64,000 bases of DNA from Caldilineae bacterium (GCA_020634625.1 JACKBJ010000004.1:1-64000); one strand, 5' to 3'. Positions 1-9,490 are shown, counted from the stretch's first letter. Made by a program: numbers and translations. Notes: generated by a model not told the origin, from the sequence alone.

Positions 1-2
1 TG

Positions 3-3000
3 GCCGCCACGGATCTCTGGCGGCGGGATGTCGGCGGCATTGAGGATTGGGCGAGAGCGGCCACTTTCGCCAAGAACGAAGTGAGGAGTGTGGGCTCGGC
101 GACGGTACACGGCGACATGGTGTACCTGACGGTCTCGCGTAACAACGGCCAAGACCAGGTGCTCCGAAGTGCCGATGGCAGCAGCTGGCAAGAGGTCTCG
201 CCACTGGGATTCGGCAATCCGCAAAGCTATTGGACCATAGGGGGAATGCAGGCATTCGAAGACCGGCTCTACCTTGGCATTAGTTCCCGGGAAGGTGGCA
301 TCGAGGTCTGGCGCTGCGCCACCTGCGATGGCGATGACTGGGAGCCGGCCGTGGCAAGCGATTTCCGCGCTGATCTGTTTGCGCGCTTCGACGACGGGCA
401 GTTTTCTTGGCTCTATGCCTTTGGTGCCAGTGATGAAGATGTTTGGCGCAGTCGGGACGGACAGACTTGGGAGTCCGTTGCCACCAATCGCTTCGGTGAT
501 CCCAACAACAGCGTCGCTTCGGCGCTTGAATCGGGCGGACGATTGATCCTTGGGGTCAACAACTTCCTGCATGGGGTGCAGGTATGGTCCACAGACGGTC
601 AAGTCGACACCTTGCCTCGGCCCACTTCCCCGGCCCCAACCGCGGTTCCCACGGCGCGTCCCCGCCCCCAGCCACCAAGGGGTCGAACGGCCTACCGGCG
701 CGTGGACCAATGGCCCGCCAAGCAAGATCTTCCGCCGGATGCACTGGCCAGCAACGGCCGTGAGTCCATCCGCGACATGGACATCGCCGATGATGGAACC
801 CTCTTCATCGTCGATCAAGAACACAGCCGCGTGGTTACGCTGCAGCCGGATGGAACTTGGGGCGCGACGCTGGGCGATGCTGGCAGCGGCGCCGAGCGCC
901 TGGGACAGGCAAGCACCGTGGCGGTCGACAATCAGCGCGATCGCGTCTATGTCGGAGATCACGCCAGCGAGCGGATCGTCGTCTACACGCTGGATGGCCG
1001 ATTCTTGACCGCCTGGGACCAGGTGGACCCGGCGGCCATGGCGCTGGGCTCGGACGGCCGATTGTGGGTGGCCGATCGCTTGCTCAGTCAGGTGAGGGCC
1101 TATGACCCGAGCGGGCTGCTTTCCACCTCCTTCGGCTCCTTCGGGGATGACGTCGAGGATCAATTCCGCGGCCTGGTCGATCTCGTGCTCGATCAGGGTG
1201 GTGGCCTTCATGTGGCCGACCTGGAAGGCGCTAGGATTCGAGAATTCCGGCTGAAGCAGGGCCGTTACGTTCGCAGCAATACCCTTCTGATCGGAACCGG
1301 ACGCAGTGGCCTCGAAGCTTGCGATGGCCGCCGGCTTCTCGCGCTTGGCGGCACTCGCATCGCCGCCGGGCCCTGCCTCTTTGAAGCCGGTACGTTGATC
1401 GATCAATTCTCCACCGATCAGCCGGGCTCCAACCTCTACGAAGTCCGCTACCGCAGCGTGAACCTCGCCGCTCCGTACAGCTACGCCGTGGCGACTTCCG
1501 ATCCCGGCCGCGCCCCGAATTCCAGGTCCTCGGGGAGCCCGACGACCGTACTGGTCCGTTATCCGAAACAGAACTTGGACCTGGCGATGCGCACATGGAC
1601 GCTGCGAACCCGTGGCGCCGGCCAGGCGCTGGACAGCCCGCTGCGCCTGAGCGCCGCGCCGGATGGCAGTCTTTCGCTCAGCTTGGTTGATCGGCGATCG
1701 CAGTGGCGCGAGTTTCAAAGCCCAACCTCCGGCATATTCCGGGTCGATCCATCCAATTGGTCGAGCCGTCAGCTGGCGTCACGGGTCTATCCGAATGAAG
1801 CCCTCAAGTACACCGTCGATCCCGAATTCGCGCTTACCGAGGGCGCGAACGAACGTGTAATGCTCGTCGGCGGCTCCCGGATCGTTTACGCCGAGACCGC
1901 AGCACGGCGCTACTGTATCAACGCTAGTTGCGAGGTCCACCCGTATATTGAGCCAATTTGGTCTACGACTCTGGATTCGCAGACCGAAGGCATCGCGGCC
2001 ATCGCCCACGAGCCAACAGGGCGTCAGTTCTTGGTTCTCTCGCGCCGACACATGGCGCCGCACGTGCGCGGGATCGAGGAGATCGCCCACTGGCTAAGCT
2101 TCTTCCCCTTGGACGAAAACGGCCGGTCCACCGAGATCCAACTGCCCGGGAATGACCGCGAAGCCATCTGGTCGGATGTAGAGGCGGGTCCGGATGGTCG
2201 GATCTACGTCTTGGACACCCTGGGAGATCGCATTCAAGTCTTTTCCCCGTCCGGAGAAGATCTGGGCAGCATCCCGACACCGAGAGACTCCTTCCGGGTT
2301 GCCGCGGGTCCGAATGCCGAAGCCTATGTCCTCACCCTTTACGGCCAGGTCGTACGTCTAGCCGCAGACGGCAGGGAACTCGCCCGCTTTGACGCGCGGC
2401 CCCACGCCGGCTTATCCCCCACCTCCTTGGTGGACCTGGCGGTGGACGCGGCAGCCTACGTCTACACCGTGGACGCCTTCGCTCGACAGATCAGCGTCTT
2501 CGCCCCCGAAGGCATCGAGGACGACGTGCTGCTGGGACCAAGCTGCAGCTTCGCGCCGGACAAGTGGGCGGAGCCTCGCGATGTCGTGCTCGGGGACTCG
2601 GTGACCCTGCGCCTCGGGCTGAGCGGCACCTGCGGATTCGTTGAAGAGCCAACGGACATCGTGCTGGCCATCGACACCAGCGGGCTTTCTTTGGGGGACG
2701 ACCCCGGCCGGGTCCTGGCCGGTCGGCTTCGCGTAGCGCGGCAGATCGCAGCACTCACCGACCTATCGAGGCATCGCCTGGGCGTCGTGGCATTTGCGAC
2801 CAACGGCCAGGTCTACACCGGTCTAACGCAGGATTTGACGTCCATCGTCGATGCCCTAGAGCTCGTTTTTGCCGGCAACGCCGCATCCCGACCCTACGCT
2901 GGTTTGGTGACGGCTCGCGGGCTCTTCGAGAAGGGCGCCGAGCGTCGGCGGGTCGTCATCGTCGTCTCTTCGCCGGAGTCAGCCAATGGCGAACTCATCG

Positions 3001-4169
3001 ACAAGGCTGGGCTGGACCTGGCCGAAGCCATGCGATCCGAGGGCATTTTTGTAGCCGTCGTCAACCGCGACTGGCCGATCGCCGCAGCCGACGCATACAA
3101 CAACCTGACCGTTGCGCCGCGTGGCCATGGCGCCGGCCGAGTCGTATACCAGCGGATCACCCAACGGCGCTCCGCCGCCTCGCTGACCAAGTCTGGCCGA
3201 ATCGTGGATACGCTTCCGATCAACATGGACTATGTTCCGGGTAGCGCGGTGCCAGCCGCGAGTTGGGATCCGGTGGCCCGAACGCTGAGCTGGGAACTGC
3301 CTGCGCTCGACTTCCAGACCCTGCTGCTCAGCCTCCAGGTCCGACCGACACAGCCCGGCGAATGGCCGACGAACGTCGAAGCCATCGGTGAGTTTGTAGA
3401 CGGATGGGACAATGCTCGGCGGATCATTTTCCCGGTGCCCTTCGTGCGCGTATATCGCGAGGCACTGCCCACCGCTACGCCGCGCATGTCGCCCAGTCCG
3501 ACACCTACGGACGAAGCCACGCCGACCCTTCAGCCCACATCCACGCCGCCACCCATCCTCTACTTGCCGCTGATCATCAGCCTTCCGTGCCGGCCGACCT
3601 TCAAGCACGCCGATGTCGCCCTGGTCATCGATACCTCCAGCAGCATGGCAGAAGCGACGAGTCCAGGCGGACCTCGCAAATTGGATGCAGCCATCGCGGC
3701 CGCCAGAGCCTTCCTCAATCAACTGGATTTTCCCGCCGATCAGGCCGCCCTCGTTCAGTTCAACGAATCGGCGCGCGTCGTGGTGCGACTCGTCTCGAGC
3801 CGCGAAGAGACCATCGCCGGACTCGACAATCTGAGCCAGGCCACCGGCACGCGCATTGATCTCGGCATCCTCGAGGCCCAGGTTGAGCTCAGCGGCGCCG
3901 CCCATCGCGCCGACAACAACCCAGTAATCGTCCTCCTTTCGGACGGCGAAGCATCTGGCGTACGCCCCGAGGCGGTGGTGCAGATCGCTGAGCAGGCGCA
4001 GGAAGCCGGCTCGATGCTCATCACCATTGGCCTGGGCGCAGAGGCCGACTCAGACCTTCTCAGAGCCTTAGCCAGCCGCCCGGATTGGTACTACCATGCG
4101 GCCGAAGCCTCGGACTTGGAGCGGATCTATCGCGACATTGCGTTTTCGATACCATGCGCTGGTCAATGA
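3..4169 (+). CDS. Secreted beta-propeller / double VWA-domain protein (5' end outside window)
   Basis: The frame is open from base 3 with no stop, so the gene begins before the window; the GTG at 81 is only the first start-like codon inside it. Counting from base 81, residues 1-170 contain S-x-D-G-x-x-W blocks typical of sialidase-like propellers, about 190-205 is a Pro/Thr linker, 215-400 and 600-830 hold NHL-type propeller repeats, 850-1040 is a von Willebrand A domain, 1060-1130 resembles a DUF11-type Ig fold, 1140-1165 is a second Pro/Thr linker ending in YLPLI, and 1175-1360 is a second VWA domain. The second VWA keeps its metal site (DTSSS near 1184, later LLSDG); the first has DTSGL and lacks the later Asp. 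Probably a cell-surface adhesion or protein-binding factor; the ligand is unknown. No anchor is visible at the C terminus (ends SIPCAGQ). Confidence 0.8.
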   Translation, partial: AATDLWRRDVGGIEDWARAATFAKNEVRSVGSATVHGDMVYLTVSRNNGQDQVLRSADGSSWQEVSPLGFGNPQSYWTIGGMQAFEDRLYLGISSREGGIEVWRCATCDGDDWEPAVASDFRADLFARFDDGQFSWLYAFGASDEDVWRSRDGQTWESVATNRFGDPNNSVASALESGGRLILGVNNFLHGVQVWSTDGQVDTLPRPTSPAPTAVPTARPRPQPPRGRTAYRRVDQWPAKQDLPPDALASNGRESIRDMDIADDGTLFIVDQEHSRVVTLQPDGTWGATLGDAGSGAERLGQASTVAVDNQRDRVYVGDHASERIVVYTLDGRFLTAWDQVDPAAMALGSDGRLWVADRLLSQVRAYDPSGLLSTSFGSFGDDVEDQFRGLVDLVLDQGGGLHVADLEGARIREFRLKQGRYVRSNTLLIGTGRSGLEACDGRRLLALGGTRIAAGPCLFEAGTLIDQFSTDQPGSNLYEVRYRSVNLAAPYSYAVATSDPGRAPNSRSSGSPTTVLVRYPKQNLDLAMRTWTLRTRGAGQALDSPLRLSAAPDGSLSLSLVDRRSQWREFQSPTSGIFRVDPSNWSSRQLASRVYPNEALKYTVDPEFALTEGANERVMLVGGSRIVYAETAARRYCINASCEVHPYIEPIWSTTLDSQTEGIAAIAHEPTGRQFLVLSRRHMAPHVRGIEEIAHWLSFFPLDENGRSTEIQLPGNDREAIWSDVEAGPDGRIYVLDTLGDRIQVFSPSGEDLGSIPTPRDSFRVAAGPNAEAYVLTLYGQVVRLAADGRELARFDARPHAGLSPTSLVDLAVDAAAYVYTVDAFARQISVFAPEGIEDDVLLGPSCSFAPDKWAEPRDVVLGDSVTLRLGLSGTCGFVEEPTDIVLAIDTSGLSLGDDPGRVLAGRLRVARQIAALTDLSRHRLGVVAFATNGQVYTGLTQDLTSIVDALELVFAGNAASRPYAGLVTARGLFEKGAERRRVVIVVSSPESANGELIDKAGLDLAEAMRSEGIFVAVVNRDWPIAAADAYNNLTVAPRGHGAGRVVYQRITQRRSAASLTKSGRIVDTLPINMDYVPGSAVPAASWDPVARTLSWELPALDFQTLLLSLQVRPTQPGEWPTNVEAIGEFVDGWDNARRIIFPVPFVRVYREALPTATPRMSPSPTPTDEATPTLQPTSTPPPILYLPLIISLPCRPTFKHADVALVIDTSSSMAEATSPGGPRKLDAAIAAARAFLNQLDFPADQAALVQFNESARVVVRLVSSREETIAGLDNLSQATGTRIDLGILEAQVELSGAAHRADNNPVIVLLSDGEASGVRPEAVVQIAEQAQEAGSMLITIGLGAEADSDLLRALASRPDWYYHAAEASDLERIYRDIAFSIPCAGQ

Positions 4170-4243
4170 CTCGTAGCCGGACGGTGCGTATTCCGACGAA
4201 GTCGATCGGTGAATCCGCTCCATGCCGATCACCCGGCTGTCGT

Positions 4244-4339
4244 CACCTGTAGACAACAAGACCGCTCAGAATGCAGGTATGGCGGGGCTTTCCAGCCATC
4301 GGCCGGAAGAGGTGTGGTGTCTACAAGATCAGCGGTCCA
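4244..4339 (+). repeat. Left terminal inverted repeat of the IS (96 bp)
   Basis: This stretch is the reverse complement of 6436-6531 with a single mismatch (A here in TTTCCAGCCATC). Because the right copy overlaps the last codons of the transposase, the left repeat also carries an inverted copy of the transposase 3' end. Confidence 0.9.
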
Positions 4340-4364
4340 CCGGCTTTCGACACCTGTAGACAAC
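4340..4364 (+). repeat. Second copy of the IS terminal sequence
   Basis: These 25 bases are the exact reverse complement of 6518-6542 and repeat the outer end at 4234-4258, which has two differences. Two stacked ends on the left suggest that one element inserted next to, or recombined with, another. Confidence 0.8.
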
Positions 4365-4520
4365 TGGCGTTCGACAGTTGTAGGGCCAAAATCGGGGTCT
4401 GTCAGGCCGAAAAGCCCGCCGTTTCGGGCTCTCGCCTTCCAGACACCCCGAATTGTGTAGACACTAACTTCGCCGTATTGCCTCTTGACTCGCCTCGTAG
4501 GCGACGTTAAGCTCGTAGAC

Positions 4521-4703
4521 ATGTTTCGCCAGATCTCGCGGGCCAACAAGGACGGCACCCGCATCCGCTATCTCCAGCTGGCCCACAAGGTCCGCGACCC
4601 CGAGACCCGGCGTTCGACAGTTGTAGGGCCAAAATCGGGGTCTGACAGGCCGAAAAGCCCGTCGTTTCGGGCTTTTGCCTTCCAGACACCCCGAATTGCG
4701 TAG
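4521..4703 (+). pseudogene. Truncated transposase N-terminal fragment
   Basis: An ATG at 4521 starts a frame whose first 29 codons match the N terminus of the full transposase (R-Q-I-S-R, NKDGTRIRYLQLAHKVRDPE). At the duplication boundary near 4608 it passes into the non-coding upstream region of copy 2 and stops at 4703. It is a by-product of the tandem duplication and is unlikely to make a functional protein, although its own copy of the promoter (TTGACT at 4485, TAAGCT at 4508) is intact. Confidence 0.75.
4653..4676 (+). terminator. Rho-independent-like hairpin upstream of the transposase
   Basis: AAAAGCCCG, a six-base loop and CGGGCTTTT form a perfect 9-bp stem ending in a T run. It lies just before the transposase promoter and could block read-through from outside the element. 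The matching hairpin of copy 1 (about 4410-4433) has lost its T run (GGGCTCTC). Confidence 0.7.
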
Positions 4704-4727
4704 ACACTAACTTCGCCGTTTTGCCTC

Positions 4728-4756
4728 TTGACTTGCCCCGTAGGCAACGTTAAGCT
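4728..4756 (+). promoter_or_regulatory. Transposase promoter
   Basis: TTGACT (4728-4733), a 17-nt spacer and TAAGCT (4751-4756). The ATG at 4764 begins only 7 nt after the -10, so the transcript would be leaderless or nearly so. Confidence 0.65.
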
Positions 4757-4763
4757 CGTAGAC

Positions 4764-6446
4764 ATGTACGTCCGCCAGATCTCGCGGGTCAACAAGGACG
4801 GCACCCGCATCCGCTACCTCCAGCTGGCCCACAAGGTCCGCGACCCTGAGACGGGCATGCCCCGCGACAAGGTCCTCCACCACTTCGGTCGCGCGGACCA
4901 GATCGACCCGGAGCAGCTCAAGCGGCTCATCAAGAGCATCAGCCGCTTCCTCGACCCCGCCGAACAGGTCCAGATCGAGGCCGGCCTGGAGGGCCTCGGC
5001 GGTGACATCGTCGTCGAGCGCAGCCTCGCCTTCGGCGGCAGCTACGTCCTGGACCAGCTCTGGCAGCGCCTGGAGCTCGACAAGGCCCTGGCCCGGCTCC
5101 TGACCCGACGCGACTACGCCATCGACATCGAGCGCCTGCTCTTCGCCATGGTGGCCAACCGCGCCCTCGACCCCAGCAGCAAGCTCGGCGTCGAGCGTTG
5201 GGTCGGGCAGCGCGCGGCCGTGCGCGACCTGGAGTCGGTGCAGGTGCACGCCCTGTACCGCGCCATGGACTTCCTTGCCGAGCACGGCGAGGCCATCCAG
5301 AAGGCGGTGTACCAGCAGATGGCCAGCCACCTGAACCTCGAGGTCGACCTGCTCTTCTTCGACACGACCACGACCTACTTCGAGACCGAGGAAGCCGACC
5401 CGGATGCCGAGGGGCTGCGCCAGTACGGCCGGCCCTCCTAGGACCACCGGCCAGAACTGCCGCAGGTGGTCATCGGGCTGGCCGCGACGCGTTCGGGGAT
5501 CCCGGTGCGCTGCTGGGTCTGGCCGGGCAACACGGCCGACGCGTCGGTCGTCGACGAGGTGCAGCGGGATCTGGCCGCCTGGAAGCTCAATCGGGTGGTC
5601 TGGGTGCTGGACCGCGGCTTCGCCGGCCAGGAGCAGCGGCGGGTCCTGCAGCGGGGCGGTGGCCACGTGATCCAGGGCGAGAAGCTGCGCTCGGCGGAGA
5701 AGGTGGTTCAGGAGGCCATGGCGCGGCCGGGCCGCTTCCGGCGGGTGCGTGACAACCTGGAGGTCAAGGAGGTCGTGGTCGAGGAGGGCAGCGAGAAGCG
5801 CCGCTTCGTCGTCGTCCGCAACCCGCAGCAGGCCACGAAGGACCGCAAGCTGCGCGAGGCGGTCGTCGAGCGCCTGGAGGCCGAGATCGAGCGCCTGAAC
5901 GCTCAGTTGGCCAAGGGACGCCGGCCCCGTGGGCACACCAAGGCGGTCTGCGCCCTGAAGGCAGACGGCGCCATGGGGCGCTTCGTGCGGGAGTTGGCCA
6001 ATGGTCAGCTGCGGCTGAACCGGGCAGCCATCAAGGAGGACGAGCGCTACGACGGCAAGTTCCTGCTGTCGACCACCGACCCGAGCCTGACGGCCGAGGA
6101 CGTGGCGTTGGGCTACAAGCAGCTGCAGGACGTCGAGCGCAACTTCAAGACGATCAAGCACACGTTGGAGCTCCGGCCACTCTACCACCGCCTGCCACAG
6201 CGGATCGAGGCTCATGTGCTGCTGTGCTGGCTGGCGCTGATGCTGATCCGCATCGTCGAGCGCGAGACCGGCCGGACCTGGGAGCGGCTACGCGAGGATC
6301 TGGACCGGATCCACCGGGTCGATCTTCGTTCGAAAGATGGGCTGGTCCAGACGGTCACCGAGCTGGACGCCAGGCAGCGGAAAGCCTTGTCCAGCCTGGA
6401 GATTCGCCCTCCCAAGCGGCTTCAGAGCGCCTCGCTGGACCGCTGA
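4764..6446 (+). pseudogene. IS1634-family DDE transposase with one in-frame amber codon
   Basis: Apart from a single TAG at 5439-5441 the frame codes for about 560 residues, the usual length for the family. Recognisable blocks are the RQISR-NKDG N terminus, FFDTTTTYFE with the first catalytic Asp, VLDRGFAGQE with the second, and DVERNFKTIKHTLELRPLYH with the Glu signature. The reading frame is the same before and after the stop. Family members usually read S-K-D-H-R-P at this point, so an AAG lysine codon has probably become TAG. The nearest start after the stop is a GTG at 5466, which would give a catalytically incomplete C-terminal part. The ATG at 4764 was chosen because it aligns with the family and sits at the promoter. 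The last codons lie inside the right terminal repeat. Confidence 0.85.
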
Positions 6447-6531
6447 TCTTGTAGACACCACACCTCTTCCGGCCGATGGCCGGAAAGCCCCGCCATACCT
6501 GCATTCTGAGCGGTCTTGTTGTCTACAGGTG
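6436..6531 (-). repeat. Right terminal inverted repeat of the IS (96 bp)
   Basis: Partner of 4244-4339, with 95 of 96 positions complementary. It starts inside the transposase coding sequence, covering its last four codons including the stop. Confidence 0.9.
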
Positions 6532-6610
6532 TCGAAAGCCGGAACCAGGGTCATCTCCGCAGGTGCTGCTCCGGCAAGCTGGGGCGCGCGATAGCCCACA
6601 GGAGCTGACC

Positions 6611-6886
6611 GTGTTCAAGTTCTACCAGCGCATCTACAGCCGGGATGCCGCGGCCGCCGCCCTGATGCTCTCGCTCATCACGCTCCTCGGCGCGGGCCTC
6701 CACAATGTGGCCAACGGCTTCGCCGACGTCAAGCTCGGCAGCTCCCCCTGGATCCACTGGTACGCGGCCGTGGCGATCGAGCTTGGAGTCGTCGCCATCG
6801 GCTTGACCGTTGCGGTTCGTGCGAAGTCGGGTCATCGAAACCTCCGGCTTTACACCGTCGTTGCTGACACCACCACTTCCAGATGA
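6611..6886 (+). CDS. Small two-span membrane protein, unknown function
   Basis: A GTG at 6611 with AGGAG seven bases upstream starts a 91-residue protein. Residues about 12-35 (AAAALMLSLITLLGAG) and about 50-70 (WYAAVAIELGVVAIGLTVAV) look like membrane helices joined by a short loop with HNVANGF; the C terminus is short and polar. The frame stays open upstream to 6476, but that part reads through the IS repeat and has no ribosome-binding site. I recognise no family. It stands alone between the IS and lon. Confidence 0.6.
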   Translation: MFKFYQRIYSRDAAAAALMLSLITLLGAGLHNVANGFADVKLGSSPWIHWYAAVAIELGVVAIGLTVAVRAKSGHRNLRLYTVVADTTTSR

Positions 6887-6972
6887 CAGATCACTATCGC
6901 TTCGAGCCGAGCCGAGCGGAGTTTCGGTGCGGTTGCACAGGAGACCCGACGCCTTCGCAGGCAGCGGAAGGC

Positions 6973-9399
6973 TCAGTCCTCCGCCGGCTCGATCCCGTCG
7001 CCGAAGGCCGCCTGCCAGACTTCGTCGACCCGGTCGACCAGCAGGAAGCGCATGTCGGCTCGGACCTCGTCGGGCACCGACTCGAGGTCCGGGCCGTTGC
7101 GCCGGGGCAGGACGATCGTGCGCAGACCGGCCCGGTGCGCCGCCAGCACCTTCTCCTTGATCCCGCCGACGGGCAGCACTTTGCCGCGCAACGTGATCTC
7201 ACCGGTCATGCCCAGGTCCGAGCGCACCGACCGACCCGTCAGCAGCGATGCCAGGGCGGTGGCCATGGTCACGCCGGCCGACGGGCCGTCCTTGGGCGTG
7301 GCGCCGGCCGGCACGTGCAGGTGCAGGTCGTGCTTGGCGAAGTAGTCGTCCGGCAGGCCGAGCGCGGCGCTCTGAGCGCGGACATAGGCCAGCGCCGCCT
7401 GCGCGCTCTCCCGCATGACGTCGCCCAGCTGGCCGGTGACGGTGAAGCCCTTGCCTCCCGGCGCGGAGGAGGCCTCCACGAAGAGCACGTCGCCCCCGAA
7501 GGGCGTGTAGGCCAGGCCCGTGGCCACGCCCGGGATCGAGGTCCGCTCGGCGACCTCCGAGAAGAAGCGCTCCGGTCCCAGGTAGTCGCGTAGGGCGGTC
7601 TCGTCGACCTCGGCTCGGGAGATCGAGCCATCGGCGATCGCGACGGCGACCTTGCGGCAGACCTTGCCGATCTGCCGCTCGAGGCCCCGCACACCCGCCT
7701 CGCGCGTGTAGCGACGCGCGATGGTGCGGATGGCGTCGTCGGTCAGGGTCAGCTCTTCGTCGCGCAGGCCGTTCTCGCGCCGCTGGCGGGGGACCAGATA
7801 GTCGCGCGCGATATGCAGCTTGTCGTTCTCGGTATAGCCCGACAGCTCGATGATCTCCATCCGATCGCGCAGCGGTCCCGAGATCTGGCCCAACACGTTG
7901 CCGGTCGTGATGAAGAGCAGGTCCGAGAGGTCGAAGGGCACGTCCAGGTACAGATCGCGGAACTCGGCGTTTTGCTGCGGATCGAGCACCTCCAGGAGCG
8001 CGCTCTCCGGGTCGCCCCGGAAGCTGGCGCCAACCTTGTCGATCTCGTCCAGCATGAAGACCGGGTTGCGGGTGCCGGCCCGCTTGATGCCCTGCACGAT
8101 GCGACCGGGCATCGCGCCGATGTAGGTTCTCCGATGCCCGCGGATCTCGGCTTCGTCGCGCAGACCGCCCAGGCTCATCCGCACGAACTGGCGGCCCAGC
8201 GCGCGGGCGATCGACTTGCCCAGGCTCGTCTTGCCCACACCCGGCGGGCCGACGAAGGCCAGAATGCCGCCGCCCATCTGCGCCGGGTGCTCCGTCACGC
8301 CCCGCTCGCGCCGCAGCTTCTGGACCGCCAGGAACTCGAGGATGCGGGCCTTGATGTCCTCGAGCCCATAGTGATCCTCGTCCAGGATCCGGCGTGCATG
8401 CGCGATGTCGAGGTTGTCCTCGCTCCGGACCGCCCAGGGCAGACCGACCATCCAGTCCAGATAGGTGCGGATCACGCCGTACTCGGCCGAAGCCTCGGGC
8501 AGGCTGCGCAGCCGGCTCAGCTCTCGCGTCGCCTCGTCCATGGCCTCGGCGGGCATGCCGCTGTCTCGAATGCGCAGCTCCAGCTGCTCGAGCTCGGCCA
8601 GCCGCTCCTCACCCTCTCCGAGCTCCTTCTGGATGGCCTTGAGCTGCTGTCGCAAGAAGTACTCGCGCTGGACCTTCTCCATCTCCCCGCGCGCCTCCTG
8701 CTGGATTCGCCGGCCCAGCTCGAGCACCTCCAGCTCGCGGGTCAGGTGCCCGATCAAGCCACGCAGACGCAAGGCGACCGTCTCGGCCTCGAGCAGCTTC
8801 TGCGCCTCGCTGACGTCGATGCGGACGTTGGCGGCGATGAAGTAGGCCACCGCACGGGGGTCGTCCATGTTGCCGAGCGCGGACAGCAGCTCCTCGGGCA
8901 TGTGGGGCACGAGGTTGACCAGACGACCGAAGAGCTCGGTGGCGTTGCGAACCAGGGCCTCCGACTCCAGCGTGTCCGACTCGCGCGGTTCGGACAGGTC
9001 ATCCGACAACACCGCGACCCGCGCGACGAGGTATGGCTCGGTCGACTCCCAGCTCTCGATTCGAAAGCGACGCAGTCCTTGAACGAAGAGGCCGATGTTG
9101 CCGTCGGAGCCCTTCACCATGCGGTGGATGTACGCCGCCGTCCCCACTTCGAAGAGCGCCTCCGGCTCGGGCTCCTCCGGCTCGGAGTCGCGCATGGTCA
9201 CCAGGCCGACGATCCGATCGCCGACGATGGTCTCGTCGATCAGTCGCACCGATCGGGGCTGGCCGACCGACAGCGGCAGGAAGCTGAGCGGGAAGACGAC
9301 CACGTTGCGCAACGGTAGGATGGGAAGTCGCTCGGGAATGCTCGGGCTGCCGTCATCGGCCGTCGCGGCTGCGGTCACGAGCTCGGGTTGGTCGCCCAT
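6973..9399 (-). CDS. lon: ATP-dependent protease Lon
   Basis: Cytosolic AAA+ protease that unfolds and degrades misfolded and regulatory proteins. An N-terminal LON substrate-binding domain (LPILPLRNVVVFP) is followed by a coiled-coil region, Walker A GPPGVGKT near residue 383, Walker B VFMLDEIDK, and a C-terminal protease domain with the Ser-Lys dyad (Ser in DGPSAG near 707, Lys in IKEK near 750). Length, 808 residues, is normal. I chose the ATG at 9399 because GGAGG sits 5 nt upstream; an in-frame ATG at 9423 has no ribosome-binding site. It is divergent from the sigma-factor gene at 9613, with 213 nt between starts. Nothing is missing, so it should be active. Confidence 0.97.
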   Translation of the reverse strand: MGDQPELVTAAATADDGSPSIPERLPILPLRNVVVFPLSFLPLSVGQPRSVRLIDETIVGDRIVGLVTMRDSEPEEPEPEALFEVGTAAYIHRMVKGSDGNIGLFVQGLRRFRIESWESTEPYLVARVAVLSDDLSEPRESDTLESEALVRNATELFGRLVNLVPHMPEELLSALGNMDDPRAVAYFIAANVRIDVSEAQKLLEAETVALRLRGLIGHLTRELEVLELGRRIQQEARGEMEKVQREYFLRQQLKAIQKELGEGEERLAELEQLELRIRDSGMPAEAMDEATRELSRLRSLPEASAEYGVIRTYLDWMVGLPWAVRSEDNLDIAHARRILDEDHYGLEDIKARILEFLAVQKLRRERGVTEHPAQMGGGILAFVGPPGVGKTSLGKSIARALGRQFVRMSLGGLRDEAEIRGHRRTYIGAMPGRIVQGIKRAGTRNPVFMLDEIDKVGASFRGDPESALLEVLDPQQNAEFRDLYLDVPFDLSDLLFITTGNVLGQISGPLRDRMEIIELSGYTENDKLHIARDYLVPRQRRENGLRDEELTLTDDAIRTIARRYTREAGVRGLERQIGKVCRKVAVAIADGSISRAEVDETALRDYLGPERFFSEVAERTSIPGVATGLAYTPFGGDVLFVEASSAPGGKGFTVTGQLGDVMRESAQAALAYVRAQSAALGLPDDYFAKHDLHLHVPAGATPKDGPSAGVTMATALASLLTGRSVRSDLGMTGEITLRGKVLPVGGIKEKVLAAHRAGLRTIVLPRRNGPDLESVPDEVRADMRFLLVDRVDEVWQAAFGDGIEPAED

Positions 9400-9490
9400 C
9401 ACGGCCTCCATCCTGCGCGACATCGAGGCGGATCACCAAAGGAAGAGTTTACCACACCCTCGGACTGCCCTTCCAGGCGACGCACGTTCG

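Larger units (their letters stand above)
4366..4853 (+). repeat. Tandem duplication of the transposase promoter and 5' end (2 x about 243 bp)
   Basis: Copy 1 spans 4366-4607 and copy 2 spans 4609-4853. They share about 94% of bases, with about a dozen substitutions and one 3-nt indel just after the ATG. Each copy has a hairpin, a TTGACT/TAAGCT promoter and the first roughly 30 transposase codons. Copy 1 then runs straight into the start of copy 2. Confidence 0.88.
4233..6542 (+). mobile_element. IS1634-type insertion sequence, rearranged and probably inactive
   Basis: The element is bounded by nearly perfect 96-bp inverted repeats (4244-4339 and 6436-6531, one mismatch), with weaker matching out to 4233 and 6542. 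Inside are a tandem duplication of the transposase 5' region and a transposase gene with an in-frame stop. The terminal sequence CCGGCTTTCGACACCTGTAG occurs again at 4340-4359, so the left end carries two nested copies of the end. I saw no clear target-site duplication in the flanks. The element sits between the stop of the VWA gene (4169) and a small membrane-protein gene (6611) and interrupts neither. Confidence 0.85.

Noticed and set aside
5439..5441. Recoding of TAG as a sense codon
   Set aside because: TAG ends many well-supported genes here, such as the sortase, manA, folB and the Rieske-GltB gene, so a general reassignment is excluded.
4707..6215. Minus-strand open frame of about 500 codons over the IS
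   Set aside because: It is antisense to the transposase and has Leu/Val/Gln-rich shadow composition. IS1634-type elements carry one gene.
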